A stretch of 64,000 bases of DNA from Galeruca laticollis (lineage: Eukaryota; Arthropoda; Insecta; Coleoptera; Chrysomelidae): NCBI GenBank assembly GCA_963921935.1, contig OY998178.1, positions 53,412,951 through 53,476,950 of the forward strand. The letters are read 5' to 3'. Shown here one piece after another: positions 1-10,680 of the stretch (position 1 is its first letter; each line of letters opens with the position of its first letter). Made by a program: the position numbers and the translations under genes. The notes beneath the pieces are model-generated. The model searched no databases and was not told the DNA's origin. It saw nothing but the letters and a program-made list of their open reading frames with translations.

Positions 1-234
1 TCATGAAATCAACTATGAATCCTTTAATGTTTAAGTCTACCTAATAGTGTACCTATTAATACATTTATATTTTCCTATAATTTTTACTTTTCCGCCAACC
101 TATCTAATATGCGAGAAAAGTATTGGTTTACCCACAAAAAAGTTGGAAATTTGAATTTTTTTTTAGTTATTTTTACGTTATCCATCAACAACAACACGAA
201 AAAACGGTTTTTAGGAAAAAAATCCTGTGTGTAT

Positions 235-265
235 GTCGTCGTCGTCGTCGTCGTCGTTGTCGTCG
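235..265. repeat. Trinucleotide microsatellite (GTC)n
   Basis: About ten near-perfect GTC units with one GTT interruption. The tract lies just upstream of the satellite units and produces a run of Val or Arg in short overlapping frames, which should not be taken as coding. Confidence 0.9.
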
Positions 266-287
266 GCCACTTTTCCTTGCAAGTCTT

Positions 288-1050
288 GTTAGCACGATAC
301 AGCCTCCGGAGTGCAATAAGTCACCAATTTTATGATGGAATATTGTTAAGGACATTTCACAGATGAACCCTATTGATTTTCAGCTTACCAGAGCCAGTAC
401 AACGGGTGCTACGGTACTTGAAGTACGACATTTTGTCGTTTTTCGAGAAATTTCAGTTTGTTAGCACGATACAGCCTCCGGAGTTCAACAAGTCACCAAT
501 TTTATGATTGAATATTATTCAGGGCGTCTCACTGATGAACCCTATTGATTTTCAGCTCACCAGAGCCAATACAACCGGTGCTACAGTACTTTAATTACGA
601 TATTTTTGTCATTTTTGGAGAAGTTTCAGTTTGTTAGCACGATACAGCCTCCGGATTATATATAAGTGATAAATTTTATGATTGGAGATTATTCAGACCG
701 TCTTAAAGATGAACCCTATTGATATTGAGCTCACTAAAGCAAGTACAACGGGTGCTGTGGTCCTTGAAGTACCAAATTTTTGTCATTTTTGGAGAATTTT
801 GTTAGCACGATACAGCCTCCAGAGAGTATACTATGGATCAACTTTATGAATAAGTATTGTTCAAGGTGTCTCACAGATGTACCCTATTGATTTTCAGTTG
901 ACTAGAGCGAGTACAGCGGGTCCTATAAAACTAGATATACTAAATTTTTGGTTAGTTTTGGAGAAATTTCGGTTTGTTAGCACGATACATCCCCCGAAGT
1001 GTATACAAGTAACAATTGTATGATAGAATATTGTTCAGGGCCACAGATGC
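288..1050. repeat. Tandem satellite, five ~168-175 bp units
   Basis: The block GTTAGCACGATACAGCCTCC, or a close variant, starts at 288, 460, 633, 801 and 976, giving spacings of 172, 173, 168 and 175 bp. Between these anchors the units share further blocks in the same order, for example ACCCTATTGATTTTCAGCT and GAGCNAGTACAACGGGTGCT. Identity falls towards the right-hand unit, where the anchor reads ATACATCCCCC and the unit then breaks off. The length is within the range of insect monomer satellites, but a short local tandem duplication is equally possible because only five units are visible. There is no coding content. Confidence 0.85.
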
Positions 1051-1336
1051 GGAAAAGTTAGTTTTAATCCTTAAAACCGTTTATTTTTTATCTTGTTCTG
1101 CAAAAATTAATTGATTTATTTAATTTTATGTTTCAGCAGCTAATAATTAAGAACTGCACAAGATTTTTTTTGGGTTAAGGGGTGCAGTGGTTTCTGTTGT
1201 GCAGTAATGTACAACTGAAAATAAACTTCGTACCTTATTTTCAAAAGTATTTGAGTCTAATTTAATTTATGTGTATTTTTGTTTTGATTGACGTTTATTA
1301 TTATTATTATTCTTTTCTTCTCACATAGTTGTGGTT
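1051..1336. other. Intergenic, no gene seen; short (TTA)n at ~1291-1312
   Basis: AT-rich sequence with no recognisable reading frame. The (ATT)n run directly abuts the 3' side of the minus-strand non-LTR element that follows and may be its simple-repeat tail. A second (TTA)n run sits at the other edge of that element. Confidence 0.5.
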
Positions 1337-1374
1337 TTATTTTGCACGCCAAGTTAGTGCAAAATCTATTGTTA

Positions 1375-2117
1375 CTATTGTGCATTGAGGAATGATCTGA
1401 CTACATGGCATGTTTTTAAAATGACTACCTTCTGAAAGTTTCTTTGTATGTTTGTGTCGAGCTCTAGCTGTTTCAAGTGTGATTTGAATGTTTTTGGTGT
1501 AAGGCCAGTCACTGACATAATAATAGGGATAATAGTTACCCTTTCCTGCTTCCAAATCCTTTTCATTTCCATTGCCAGGTCTATGTATTTGGCGACTTTT
1601 CCATCATATTTCGTTTGGATGTTTTTATCACTGGGAATAGCTATATCAATTAAGTATGTGATTTTTTCTTTCTTTAACTGAAAAGTGATATCTGGTCTAT
1701 TGGCGGGTATTGTTTTATCTGTTTGAATATTAATATCCCAGTACAGTTTAAATTCTTTGTTTTCAAGTATAGAAGCTTGTAGTACGGGTCGGTGTTTTCT
1801 AGGAGCTTATACGTTGTGACTAGTGCTTGATGAACTACTTTTGCTGCTGCATTGTGTCTTGCTGTGTAGTCTGAGCCAGCTAGGATTTTACATCCACTTG
1901 TAATATGCTAGATTGTTTCTTTCTGTAGGTGGCATTTTCTGCGTAGGTCATCTACAGTAACTGGGTCCTTGATTATATGTTTTTTATAATTCCTAGTTGC
2001 AATGACTTGGTCTTTGATAGCAAGTAGGAATCCTTCTGTTTTGGGAAAGAGCTGACCATCTTCTAACCAGGTGTATGATGATTTTTTATCAATAAAGTTT
2101 TGTTTCATGCTGTCCAT
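1375..2117 (-). pseudogene. RLE endonuclease and linker region of the non-LTR element
   Basis: In the minus frame near 1740-1660 the translation contains RPDITFQLKKEKITYLIDIA, which matches the P-D...D core of the restriction-like endonuclease in R2/R4-type elements. Further on, the reading frame runs through IWKQERVTIIPIIMSVTG. Upstream, 1908-2117 encodes a segment with GQLFPKTEGFLLAIKDQVI, typical of the linker in this group. A stop near 1905 and a frameshift near 1790 break the region. The family normally nicks target DNA for target-primed reverse transcription. This copy cannot make a full protein. Confidence 0.75.
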
Positions 2118-2241
2118 GTATTATTTTTTCTGACCAAGTATTCATTTTTTCTTGTTGTAGTTGCGCATCATTGTATCTGTCTGCCGGATGGTTTGTTTGA
2201 GATAGGTTGAGGGGTGTATAATTTTTATCTGCCTTACTTAT

Positions 2242-2479
2242 ATTAGTGTTTTTAAATGAAACTCAAGGTCTCTAGTTAATTCCACAATATAATACAAGTT
2301 ATTGAAAATTCTAAAAAATTGACAATTGTTTCGATAAATCAATATCATCGAAACAATTGTCAATTTTTTAGAATTTTCAATAACTTGTATTATATTGTGG
2401 AATTAACTAGAGACCTTGAGTTTCATTTAAAAACACTAATATGAGCATATTCCACGAAGTAAGGGTCGAGACAGTCAAT
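2242..2479. mobile_element. Hairpin element H1 built from inverted Penelope-like tails, 12-bp TSD
   Basis: The two halves of this 238-bp element are nearly perfect inverted complements: the arms around 2250-2338 and 2345-2433 meet at a very short loop. One end carries an extra ~40-nt tail (ATTCCACGAAGTAAGGGTCG and following). Both arms match the terminal ~180 bp of the Penelope-like elements at 25.3-26.4, 48.5-48.7 and 53.4-57.0 kb. The flanks are a perfect 12-bp direct repeat, TGCCTTACTTAT, at 2230-2241 and 2480-2491, which splits the host non-LTR element. It encodes nothing, so any movement would need a partner element. Confidence 0.85.
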
Positions 2480-2997
2480 TGCCTTACTTATCGCTGTATG
2501 TAGACTGGTCTGTTTAGTATGAAAGAATTCTCGGAGTTTTTGTATTTGCCTTGTGTGTAGTGATGTTATATATATAATTCCCCTTCCTCCTTCATTTCTT
2601 TTGATTGTTAGCCTTTCTTTGCATGAGTTTGGGTGTAGCTTTCTGTGTTTGGTTAGTTCCGAGCGCATGAAAATGTTAATGTTTTCTAGGCCTGTTTGGG
2701 ACCCTTGATGATACCGAATGAATAGGTGAGGGTAGATATGGCATACGTGTTTATGGCCTTAGTAAGGTTCCTGGAGTTTAACTTCGTTTTTATCAGTTTG
2801 GTGAGTTTAGTTTTGAATTCATTTATGAGCTCTGTTTTGATGTGCGTGTGGTCGACTTTGGTGCTTTGATGGAATCCTAGGTACTTGTATGTTTCCGTTC
2901 TAAGCATGCTGTCTAGTGTTTTATCATTTTCGATTTTAACCTTATGATGTTCCTTCCACTGACTTCTATTTATTTGGAGTACCTTGCATTTACTCAT
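2423..2997 (-). pseudogene. RT thumb and post-RT region, broken
   Basis: The frame at 2686-2997 contains TYKYLGFHQSTKVDHTHIKT and later AINTYAISTLTYSFGI, the segment that follows the RT palm in R2/R4-type elements. The frame at 2480-2668 continues with HPNSCKERLTIKRNEGGRGI. The two frames are joined by a frameshift near 2680. The reading then runs into the hairpin insertion at 2479, so the last residues of the left frame belong to the insertion and not to the element. Confidence 0.7.
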
Positions 2998-3206
2998 TCC
3001 CCAAACTCCATACAGATGTCTGAGGTGAATGTTTCTGTGATTTTGAGAAGGCCCTTCAACTGTGTTTCTGTGGCTGCGACGAGTTTGATGTCGTCCGTAT
3101 ATAACAAGTGATTTATTTGATGTTGGGTTTCTTTTTTGTGCTACAGAATAAAGCCAAACTTTGTATTATTAAGTAGGTTTGAGAGTGGGTTAAGACAGAG
3201 GCAGAA

Positions 3207-3470
3207 CTACAGAGCGCTGAGTGAATCTCCCTGGAAAATACCACGTCTAATATGGAGTTCTTGCGTTTGGATGTATTCGGATCCAGTATTTAATTGTATT
3301 TTAGTTTTCCAGGTGTTCATTATTTGCGTAAGGAATTCTCTGATTTTCTTATTCATTTTGTGGATTTCAAGGACTTTAATTAGCCAGCTATGGGGTACGG
3401 AATCAAAAGCTTTTTTATAATCTATGTACCCGACGTGGAGATTTCTATGTTCTTTTCCAGTTTGTCCCAT
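3207..3470 (-). pseudogene. Reverse transcriptase palm fragment
   Basis: The frame contains GYIDYKKAFDSVPHSWLIKV, including the first catalytic aspartate block (YxDYxxAFD), and later RRGIFQGDSLSAL, the template-grip motif. The YxDD block is not found in frame. The frame stays open upstream to about 3498, where the (TTA)n run starts. The copy is therefore truncated in the RT fingers. Confidence 0.75.
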
Positions 3471-3498
3471 GATGATACTATCTATAACTAGTTGTTCC

Positions 3499-3532
<34 letters not shown>
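3499..3532. repeat. (TTA)n microsatellite
   Basis: About eleven ATT units at the 5'-truncated edge of the minus-strand non-LTR element. Confidence 0.9.
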
Positions 3533-3534
<2 letters not shown>

Positions 3535-3567
3535 TCACAATATTCAATGTAAAATATTGAATTAAGT

Positions 3568-3718
3568 GAAATTAACTGTCACGACCCTTACTTCATGGAA
3601 TCTACTCATATTAGTGTTTTAAATGAAACTTACTGCTTCTAGGTAATTCCTTCCTAATTTCTTAGAATTTTTAAAAAAATTTCAATATATTGTGGAATTA
3701 TCATTTGAAACAGTAAAA
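3568..3718. mobile_element. Hairpin element H2, shortened, 10-bp TSD
   Basis: This 151-bp relative of H1 is in the opposite orientation: the extra tail comes first (CTGTCACGACCCTTACTTCA), followed by the left arm and a reduced right arm (ATATTGTGGAATTA). The loop-proximal parts of the arms are lost. The direct repeat TGAATTAAGT at 3558-3567 and 3719-3728 flanks it, which I read as a target-site duplication. Confidence 0.7.
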
Positions 3719-3731
3719 TGAATTAAGTTAA

Positions 3732-5465
3732 AATACAAATGCTGGTTTTAATCACACTCAGTATACTGCGTGTGTAGAAGGATTTTATGTAACAAATTTG
3801 GTATGACTGAGCTTAGTAAAATAAAGTCTTTTAATTTTTGATATAAAAATATACCGTTCCCATTTAAAAAAATTCTCGATGACGTCTCAACTGCTAAGGT
3901 AGTAGGGGTAAAAAATTTTTTTTGGAAAAACAATTGAAAAATAAAAATAAACCTGTCCGCGTTTTTCCTCTCAAAATAGTTAACGCGTGAGATAATTGAC
4001 AGTTTCCACCCTTTATGAACGCATTGTATAGTTTTTTGGGAAAAAGAATGTGGGAAAATTACTAATATGAATTAACCCGTTTACACCTGATTGGCGGGTG
4101 TTATTGCCAGGAAAGAGGTCGTCAATCACACCATTTTATATAAGCTTTTGCTTTCGATTGCGTTTATTAAGAAAAAGAATGACCGTAACTGGGAAAGTTT
4201 AATCAAAAACATCGTTACCAAGACATGTAGATATGGTGTTTGTTTCTCTATATATTTTATTAAAACAGAATATAAACAGGAAAGAATCGACGAATAAATG
4301 TTCAAATAAATGTAGATATGATATTTTTGAATATTGAATAACATTACAATGAACTTATATTTATCAAACATCTTTTAGTGTCGAAATTGAGAGAAATAAT
4401 TCAAAACATTTCGTAAGATGTAACCGCTACAACAAACTATTCAGTTTTAAAAATTTCAATAATCAACATATAAACCATCCCACAAAGTAAGGGGTAGTCT
4501 TCGTATTTCCTGCAAGATGCATTACTGAAAACTGTTTTCACTCAAATACCATAAACCTCTCGATGGTGTCGTAAAACACCATACGCATAATAAACATTAC
4601 ACACAACTGTAAACTGTTTTATTTTCGTGTGATGAATTACCTTCAATATTTATTTTAAAGAATAACAATAAATCTTATACAGAGCCATGCGAAGTATATT
4701 TTGAATTAATTTATGAGGTATTTGTAAATATAACATATCCGACAGATTTGTGGGACCTACTTTCATTGATTGAATTATAGGATGAGATTTCTAATGTCCA
4801 TATGGTATTTAGTTGAAGAGAAAATAAAGTAAATGAACGGTTCATGCTACAATAAGACATTTTGATGGATTTGTTTTTCTCAAATTACATCATATTTTCC
4901 GTACAAATAATGTAACGGGTGTTAGGGTATACCGAATAAAGTTTTTTGGGTAGCGCTGCTCTTTTCCCAGTCTTTGTCCAACCCGTCATTGATTTCTGCT
5001 GTTGTTGATGCACCAGTTGGCTTTTTTTAATATTTAATGTGAACAAAATCTCTTTTATCAGTTCCAAAGTCTTCAGTGGTCATCTGAAGATCACAATCAA
5101 ATTTTAGTCTCGCCCAAAAACAAAAGTTGCCTTGAATAACAATACTGTACATGCAAATATTTAATATCGCATAATGCTGCTGTAAGTATTAGTCGAATTG
5201 TAACCTCCTCCTCCTGAATCTTATTTCTCTCCATCTCTAACGCAGTTAAAAGAGAAATTCTGATATTTCCAGCAGATCAAGAGGTTTTTGCGTGGAATCG
5301 ACAAAAAAATATGATTATCTCTGATTCTACACTAAAAATATTTCTAACTTATGATCAGGCTTTCGTCAAGTATGATTAATACCCTCGTTCTTCATGCATA
5401 ATGCATTTCAATGCTCGAAATTAAGTAATATCCAGTAATCTTGGCCACTTGGCGAAATAATTTTA
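3732..5465. other. Intergenic, no gene recognised
   Basis: AT-rich sequence with only short frames on both strands, none with a recognisable motif. A 60-residue minus frame at 4885-5067 is Gln- and Lys-rich and looks non-repetitive, but I cannot assign it. No terminal repeats or target duplications were noticed. Confidence 0.5.
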
Positions 5466-5688
5466 CTGACATATTTCCAATATCTTATTTTGCCCTTAGT
5501 TGGACAGTATAGTGTGCTGATTAAGGACTTATTTTATTGTAGAATTGCTTAGTTTGTGTTTGTTAAAAAGTTATTTAAATTCATGTTTGTAATAAAAATA
5601 TTAGTCTCATATTTGAAATTGTTGTTAGAGTTTTTTGTTAGAATAAAATAAAGTTAGTTTTTAAAAACATGGTTTCAGTTAATTAAAA
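5466..5688 (+). repeat. 5' LTR of errantivirus-like element
   Basis: It shares ordered blocks with 10451-10608, for example TGTGCTGATTAAGGACTTAT and GGTTTCAGTTAATTAAAAGT. It is about 53 bp longer than the 3' LTR because of a segment after TTTGTGTTTG that the right copy lacks. The first 30 bases are poorly matched, so the left boundary is approximate. Confidence 0.75.
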
Positions 5689-5708
5689 GTGGCGCAGTCA
5701 GTAGGATA
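5689..5708 (+). other. Primer-binding site candidate
   Basis: TGGCGCAGTCAGTAGGAT begins right after the 5' LTR. It resembles the tRNA-Ser-type site reported for the 17.6/297 group. The tRNA assignment comes from my knowledge of that group and was not searched here. Confidence 0.6.
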
Positions 5709-5933
5709 GTCAATCGAAAGTTAAAGCATATAACTTTCGGTTCGTTTCTACGATTTATTGACTATTCGAACAAGTGAAGTTTAATTATTGGAACTCTTAG
5801 TTGGGCGAACTGAGTAGCTCATCTAGAAGATCTGTGTTGTGCCAGAAACCGGAAGAATCAAGTTAATATTGGTTGTTCCTGTGCCGTCGGAGCCAATGGA
5901 AAGGATCTTCGTTCTATTACTGTAAGTGTTTTT

Positions 5934-6793
5934 ATGTCATATAGAGGGAATAATAATTATTTTTCTGATACATCTGACGATTCTGACTCAAATTCTGATT
6001 CAAATAATTCAAATTCAGGATCAAACTCTTTTAACACTAAAATAAAATTAACTTTAGCATCACCAAAACTTTTTCACATAAATAATTTTAATAAAATGGC
6101 TACTCCACAATTACCTATTTTGAAAAAAGAATATCTTGAAATGAAACCAGAATATGATGGAAACAATGCATTACTTCCTAGGTTTATTGAAATTTCAGAG
6201 AAATTAGTCTGTAAGTTTTATAATACTGTAGATGTAGGGAATTTTCAAAATGAATATTTGATGTCCAGCATCTTATCAAAAATAAAAGGTGAAGCAGCTA
6301 TAAACATTTCTTCTTGTACTATAAGAACTTGGGAAAATCTAAAAGATGCACTTTTTAATACTTACGCTGATAAAAGAGATATTTACACATTAAATATAGA
6401 ACTTTCAGAAAACATTTATTAAATCTTCAAATTTCTTATCTCATAACCCATTCTAATGTGAATGAACATTAAATTTTAGGGAATTATTTTAAAAATTTGG
6501 CACTCAGAGTATTGCTACGCGGTTTAAAAGATCCTTTAGGCACATTAATGCGTACGAAAAATCCAGAAACTCTAAATATTGCTTTAAATGCTCTTACAAA
6601 TGATTTTCAAGTTTATATGAGCCAGAATAATCATCCGAAAAATATTTTTTCAAATTTAAATACGCAAAATTATTCGCATTTAAATATAACTAATTGCCAC
6701 CTCCTAAGCCAAATTATATGCAGAATTATCAACACACTAATCGAAATCCCGCATCAAACCCACAAAATCGTACAGCAACTTCTATCCTTCTAA
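5934..6793 (+). pseudogene. Gag of errantivirus-like element, two frames
   Basis: The first frame (5934-6422) starts at an ATG about 245 bases after the LTR with a Ser/Asp/Asn-rich leader, followed by LPRFIEISEKLVCKFYNTVD and IKGEAAINISSCTIRTWENL, which resemble insect errantivirus capsid sequence. A frameshift near 6420 moves reading to 6497-6793, which has LRVLLRGLKDPLGTLMRTKN. The same block recurs at about 17.35 kb in a second copy. The Asn-rich C-terminal part fits errantiviral Gag proteins, which lack zinc knuckles. Neither frame alone gives a full Gag. Confidence 0.75.
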
Positions 6794-6812
6794 TAGGAAT
6801 AAAACAATAATA

Positions 6813-7286
6813 ATGGTCATAACGTTTTTAAACCTAATAAACCAAATATTTTCAAATCCAACTCCAATGAGTATGTCTAGCAGAAACACACCTAGACCCC
6901 AACACCAAAATTATCAAAATAGGTTCCAACACAACCCTAATCAACCTAGAAATTTTATCTCGGAAGATTCAGATAATGTCGAATGTTTTGAAATGTGTAA
7001 AAATCTGTTGATCAATGAACCAATACTTCAATATCCGGATTTTACAAAACCCTTTAACCTTACCACAGACGCTAGCAATTATGATTTAGGTGCTGTTTCA
7101 AGTCAAGGCAAAATAGGCTCTGATTTACCTGTGGCTTACGCCAGCAGAACCCTAAATGATTCAGAATGCAACTATTCTGTAATCGAGAAAGAACTTCTTG
7201 CCATAGTTTGGGCAGCGAAATACTTCCGCCCGTATTTTCTTGGCAGGAAATTTATAATAGTTACCGATCATAAACCACTCCAATAG
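6813..7286 (+). pseudogene. Gag tail fused by deletion to RNase H of Pol
   Basis: The frame starts in Asn/Gln/Pro-rich Gag-like sequence and passes directly into RNase H: KPFNLTTDASNYDLGAVSSQ (first catalytic Asp), then NYSVIEKELLAIVWAAKYFR (Glu) and FIIVTDHKPLQ (Asp). Protease and reverse transcriptase, which should lie between them, are missing, so a deletion of well over 1 kb has fused the two parts near position 6980. A stop follows the last motif, and the RNase H tail continues out of frame to about 7380. Confidence 0.8.
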
Positions 7287-8005
7287 TTATTCTCACTTAA
7301 AGATCCAAGTTCAAAGCTTGTCAGATGGCTCTTGAAACTTGAAGAATATGATTATGATATCGTATATAAAACTGAATAACAAGAACCACACTGTTCTAAA
7401 AATCTATTAGTCTATATAGACAAACTTAATAAAAAAACTATCATCATCTCCCGTTGATAATGTATTTTTAATAGTTGCAACAGATAATGAAAGTAACAAT
7501 AATGAGGATGAAGACGAACATATAACTGTTCATATAAATGAAGAAAATCCTGTAATTGGTATACCAATTTCACATTCAGCGATACATGTTGGTAAAAATC
7601 AATTAGTATTCTCAGAAGTAAATTTCGAACCAGCCGTACGCACTATTATAAAGCTGTATGAAAATAAACAAAGAATTATTGTACAATTATCTAAAAACAA
7701 TTTTGAGCAAGATGTCATGAACTTCGTGAAAGAATATATAGTACCTAAAACTAAATATTTTATTTATTTCGAAGACCCAATTTATGAAAAATTCAGTGTC
7801 ATTCTACAAAATCACTTTCAAGATTCTCAAATTGACTTTGTTAATTGTAATAAAAAATTAATAGACGTTCATTTAAATGAAGTTAAGAAGTAATTCAAAA
7901 TTACCACGAGGGTAATCATAGACGTCTAGATGAAATTGAAAATCAATTAAAAGCTTTGTATTATTGGCCTAATCAAAGAGCAACTATACAAACTTATGTA
8001 AACGA
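7287..8005 (+). pseudogene. RNase H tail, linker and integrase zinc-binding region, broken
   Basis: Short frames carry the remaining RNase H tail (KLVRWLLKLEEYDYDIVYKT), a linker with VHINEENPVIGIPISHSAIH, and the integrase N-terminal region ending in VNECEVCQ. Stops and frameshifts separate them. The order is that of an errantivirus Pol. Confidence 0.65.
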
Positions 8006-8905
8006 ATGCGAAGTTTGCCAGTTAACCAGTTAAGCAATTATGATAGAAAACCAATAAAACCATTATTAAATGTTACTCCCACAGCTACTAAACCTTTCCA
8101 AATTTTGCATTTAGACACGATAACCTTAGAAAATAGTAAATTTCTTACGATAATAAATACATTTTCCAAATATGGTCAAATGTATGAATTAAAATCTAGA
8201 CATGGAATAGAAGTAGATCATAGTCTAATTAAATATTTTACACACCACTGTATACCAGAACAAATAACTTCGGATAATGGAACTGAGTTAAAAAATTCTC
8301 AACATCTAGAATCGAATGGAATTGCCGAAAGATTCCACTCTACGATTATTGAACACATCAGACTTTTGAATAATCAAAAAGATTTTAAAAATGAGACTAT
8401 TGAAAATAAAATACTTTATGCATTATTAGCCTATAATAATAGCGTTCATTCTGCAACAAAATTGAAACCTAACGAAATAATTACCGGACACATAGATAGT
8501 AATGCACCTTTCGATATAGAATTAGATCGACAAGTACGAGTAGTTAATAATTATATACAATATCATAAAGATAAAATGAAAATTTTATACTCGAATTTAA
8601 ATCAGAAATTAAAGGAAAATAAATCAAAAATAATCTCTAAAGCCAATAAAAGCCGTGAAGAATTGCCAGATACAATACCGACTACAGTGTGTGTACGTAA
8701 TAAACAGGCACAAGGTAAAACCAAAAATAAATATAAAAGTGAAGAAATTAAAAGCAAAAATATCCGACTAAAAACAGCAAAAATCGCTGCTAGACACAAA
8801 AATACTTCAGAAAATATACATCTTTCAAACATAAAACGTCCTAAAAAGACTCCATATAAATTTATTTCAGGTTCGTCACCGTCGGAGAGGCGACAGTCAA
8901 AATAA
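8006..8905 (+). pseudogene. Integrase core and C-terminal region with shortened catalytic core
   Basis: This open frame of 299 codons has the integrase catalytic core. The first Asp is in LHLDTITLENSKFL, the second in TSDNGTELKN and the Glu in SNGIAERFHSTIIEHIRLLN. Only about 17 residues separate the second Asp from the Glu, against the usual ~35, so an in-frame deletion has removed part of the active-site fold. The C-terminal third is Lys-rich, as in other Gypsy integrases. An env-like frame follows directly downstream. The protein should be inactive although the frame is open. Confidence 0.8.
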
Positions 8906-8910
8906 AAGAT

Positions 8911-10384
8911 GTGACCCATAACTTGGGGATACTTCCCATAAATCTTGGATATGCCAAGCAGCAGAAATCCAGTCATACTTTCGAACATTTTTATAATTTA
9001 AGTCCACTACTAGTAGAATATAATAAGTTAAGTATACAATATAATCACGTTAAATATAATGTGTCTAATAATACATTTTTTCTAACTGAAACTGAAAAAT
9101 TTGATAACATTAATATTCATTCTACCTTAGATAGACCAAAGAGAGGGTTAATTAACGGTCTTGGATCAATAGTAAAAACAATTACGGGAAACTTGGACTC
9201 TGAGAAAAAATTAATTCAATTATAGAATATTTAAAACAAAATCAAGAAAACTTGCAAACTGAAATTAAAACGCAATATTCTGTTAGTCACCAAATAATTG
9301 ATAATTTTAATAAGACTATTCAGGACATCCAGTATAATGAAAAAATATTAAAAATGAAAATATTTGAGATAAGAGATATTTTAGATTTTCAAGCAAATGC
9401 AGAAAATATTATTTATCTGAAACAGCTATTCAACGAACTTCTTATCACATTCAATGTAATTTTACACGTTTAAGAAACGGTTGAAAATTAATTAACATTA
9501 AACTTAGAACATTACATCGCAAGTATTATAAAATTTGACGACTTATTTGCAGAGTTGCAAAAAGTGCATTATTACTATCAAGCGGAATTACCTTTCGAAT
9601 TAAAACATAACAATATTTTAGAATTTGAAGCCATCATAGACGTAGTCTGTAAAGTAGAAAATAATCAAATACAATATTTTTTATCGATACCTATTAATTA
9701 TAATACTTTATTTAATCTTTTTTATATGTTACCTATACCTACAGAACTTGAATCAGAATACGTAACATTAATACCTAATTCAAAATTTTTACTAAAATCA
9801 AATAATGTCATTAAATCTCTAAATGACATTTGCACTCGCGGCAATATTTTTCAATGTCCTAACCATTTACAAGACAATAAAACATATGGGTGCGAAGAAA
9901 ACATATTGCTAGCAGGAAATTCTACATATTGCCAATATACAAAATTTGAAATAATTAAGATTCACGAAAGTATTCCGGAGATAAATCAATTTTTGGCAAT
10001 ATTTCCAGTAGAAGAAAAGTTAATCATAAAATGTAAGCAAGAAAATGAAGTGAAAATCCTTAAAGGCATTATTTATTTAATTGAAAATTCAGCATGTAAA
10101 ATTATATTTAGAAATCAAGAGTTAATATTTCAACAAAAAACTTTTGGACAACCTTTTGTAATAAACGAATTAAATTTGAAATTAAATCAATTACACTTTT
10201 CTCCAATGAAGATTGTTTAAAAAGTTTAAAAATAAAGGATAATCCAAATCAACTGGTAACGCCAATATTTACGGAAAACCCTAATTTTCACATTCCCAGT
10301 ATTTGGACTATTCTTCTTTATACAGCATTGATAGTAGGCTTCCTGTGGATCATGTATAAGAAGAAACGTTCGAGTAACGAGTAA
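8911..10384 (+). pseudogene. Env-like gene of errantivirus, frameshifted
   Basis: Three frames (8911-9225, 9252-9473, 9555-10220) and a short C-terminal piece make up an env-like gene. The first holds a basic proprotein-cleavage motif, RPKR, at about 9130-9145, followed by a hydrophobic glycine-rich stretch (GLINGLGSIVKTITGN) of the type found after the cleavage site in insect errantiviral envelopes. The C-terminal piece at about 10290-10384 has one hydrophobic membrane span followed by KKKR and a stop at 10382-10384. Stops near 9225 and 9471 and a frameshift near 10220 break the gene, so no envelope protein could be made from this copy. Confidence 0.75.
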
Positions 10385-10437
10385 GAGTCATCAGCAGTCA
10401 ACGGAAGATGGGATCCAGCTTCCAGGAGAAGCTTCCT

Positions 10438-10450
10438 TATAAAGGGGGAG
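10438..10450 (+). other. Polypurine tract
   Basis: AAAGGGGGAGG immediately precedes the 3' LTR start (GTGTCACC), as expected for the plus-strand primer of an LTR element. Confidence 0.7.
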
Positions 10451-10608
10451 GTGTCACCTACGCCATTGCCCTTAGGTGGACACTATATTGTGCTGATTAA
10501 GGACTTATTTTATTGTAGAATAGCTTAGTTTGTGTTTGAAATTGTTGTTAGAGTTTTGTGTTAGAAATAAAGTTAGTTTCTAAAAACACGGTTTCAGTTA
10601 ATTAAAAG
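10451..10608 (+). repeat. 3' LTR of errantivirus-like element
   Basis: It matches the left LTR except for one ~53-bp segment missing after TTTGTGTTTG. The right end reads straight into a (TA)n tract, which hides any target duplication. Confidence 0.8.

Positions 10609-10677
<69 letters not shown>
10609..10677. repeat. (TA)n microsatellite
   Basis: About 68 bp of uninterrupted TA directly after the errantivirus-like 3' LTR. Confidence 0.95.

Positions 10678-10680
<3 letters not shown>

Larger units (their letters stand above)
1337..3498 (-). mobile_element. Degraded non-LTR retrotransposon with restriction-like endonuclease (R2/R4/NeSL-type organisation)
   Basis: Minus-strand frames appear in element order from right to left: reverse transcriptase (3207-3470), RT thumb and downstream region (2423-2997), linker (1908-2117) and a C-terminal restriction-like endonuclease (~1375-1740). 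Known elements with one C-terminal PD-(D/E)XK nuclease and no APE nuclease follow this order. The copy is 5' truncated at about 3498, where coding sequence runs into (TTA)n, and it is cut by stops and frameshifts. It also contains a 238-bp hairpin insertion at 2242-2479. The exact clade is not resolvable by eye. Confidence 0.8.
5466..10608 (+). mobile_element. Errantivirus-like Gypsy element (17.6/297-type), internally deleted
   Basis: Related direct repeats (5466-5688 and 10451-10608) bound gag, a shortened pol and an env-like gene, all on the + strand. A primer-binding-site-like sequence follows the left LTR, and a purine tract precedes the right one. The gene order and the env with a basic cleavage site point to the insect errantivirus group. 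The copy cannot be autonomous: sequence runs from gag straight into RNase H, the integrase core is shortened, and env is frameshifted. The target duplication cannot be read because the right LTR runs into (TA)n. Confidence 0.85.

Noticed and set aside
109..366. Open frames over the (GTC)n tract
   Set aside because: Low-complexity Val/Arg runs from the microsatellite, no start context and no family motif.
4885..5067. 60-codon minus frame rich in Gln and Lys
   Set aside because: Not repetitive, but no recognised domain, no splice sites I trust and no second copy in the window.
8602..8988. 128-codon minus hydrophobic frame
   Set aside because: Antisense of the Lys-rich integrase C-terminus.
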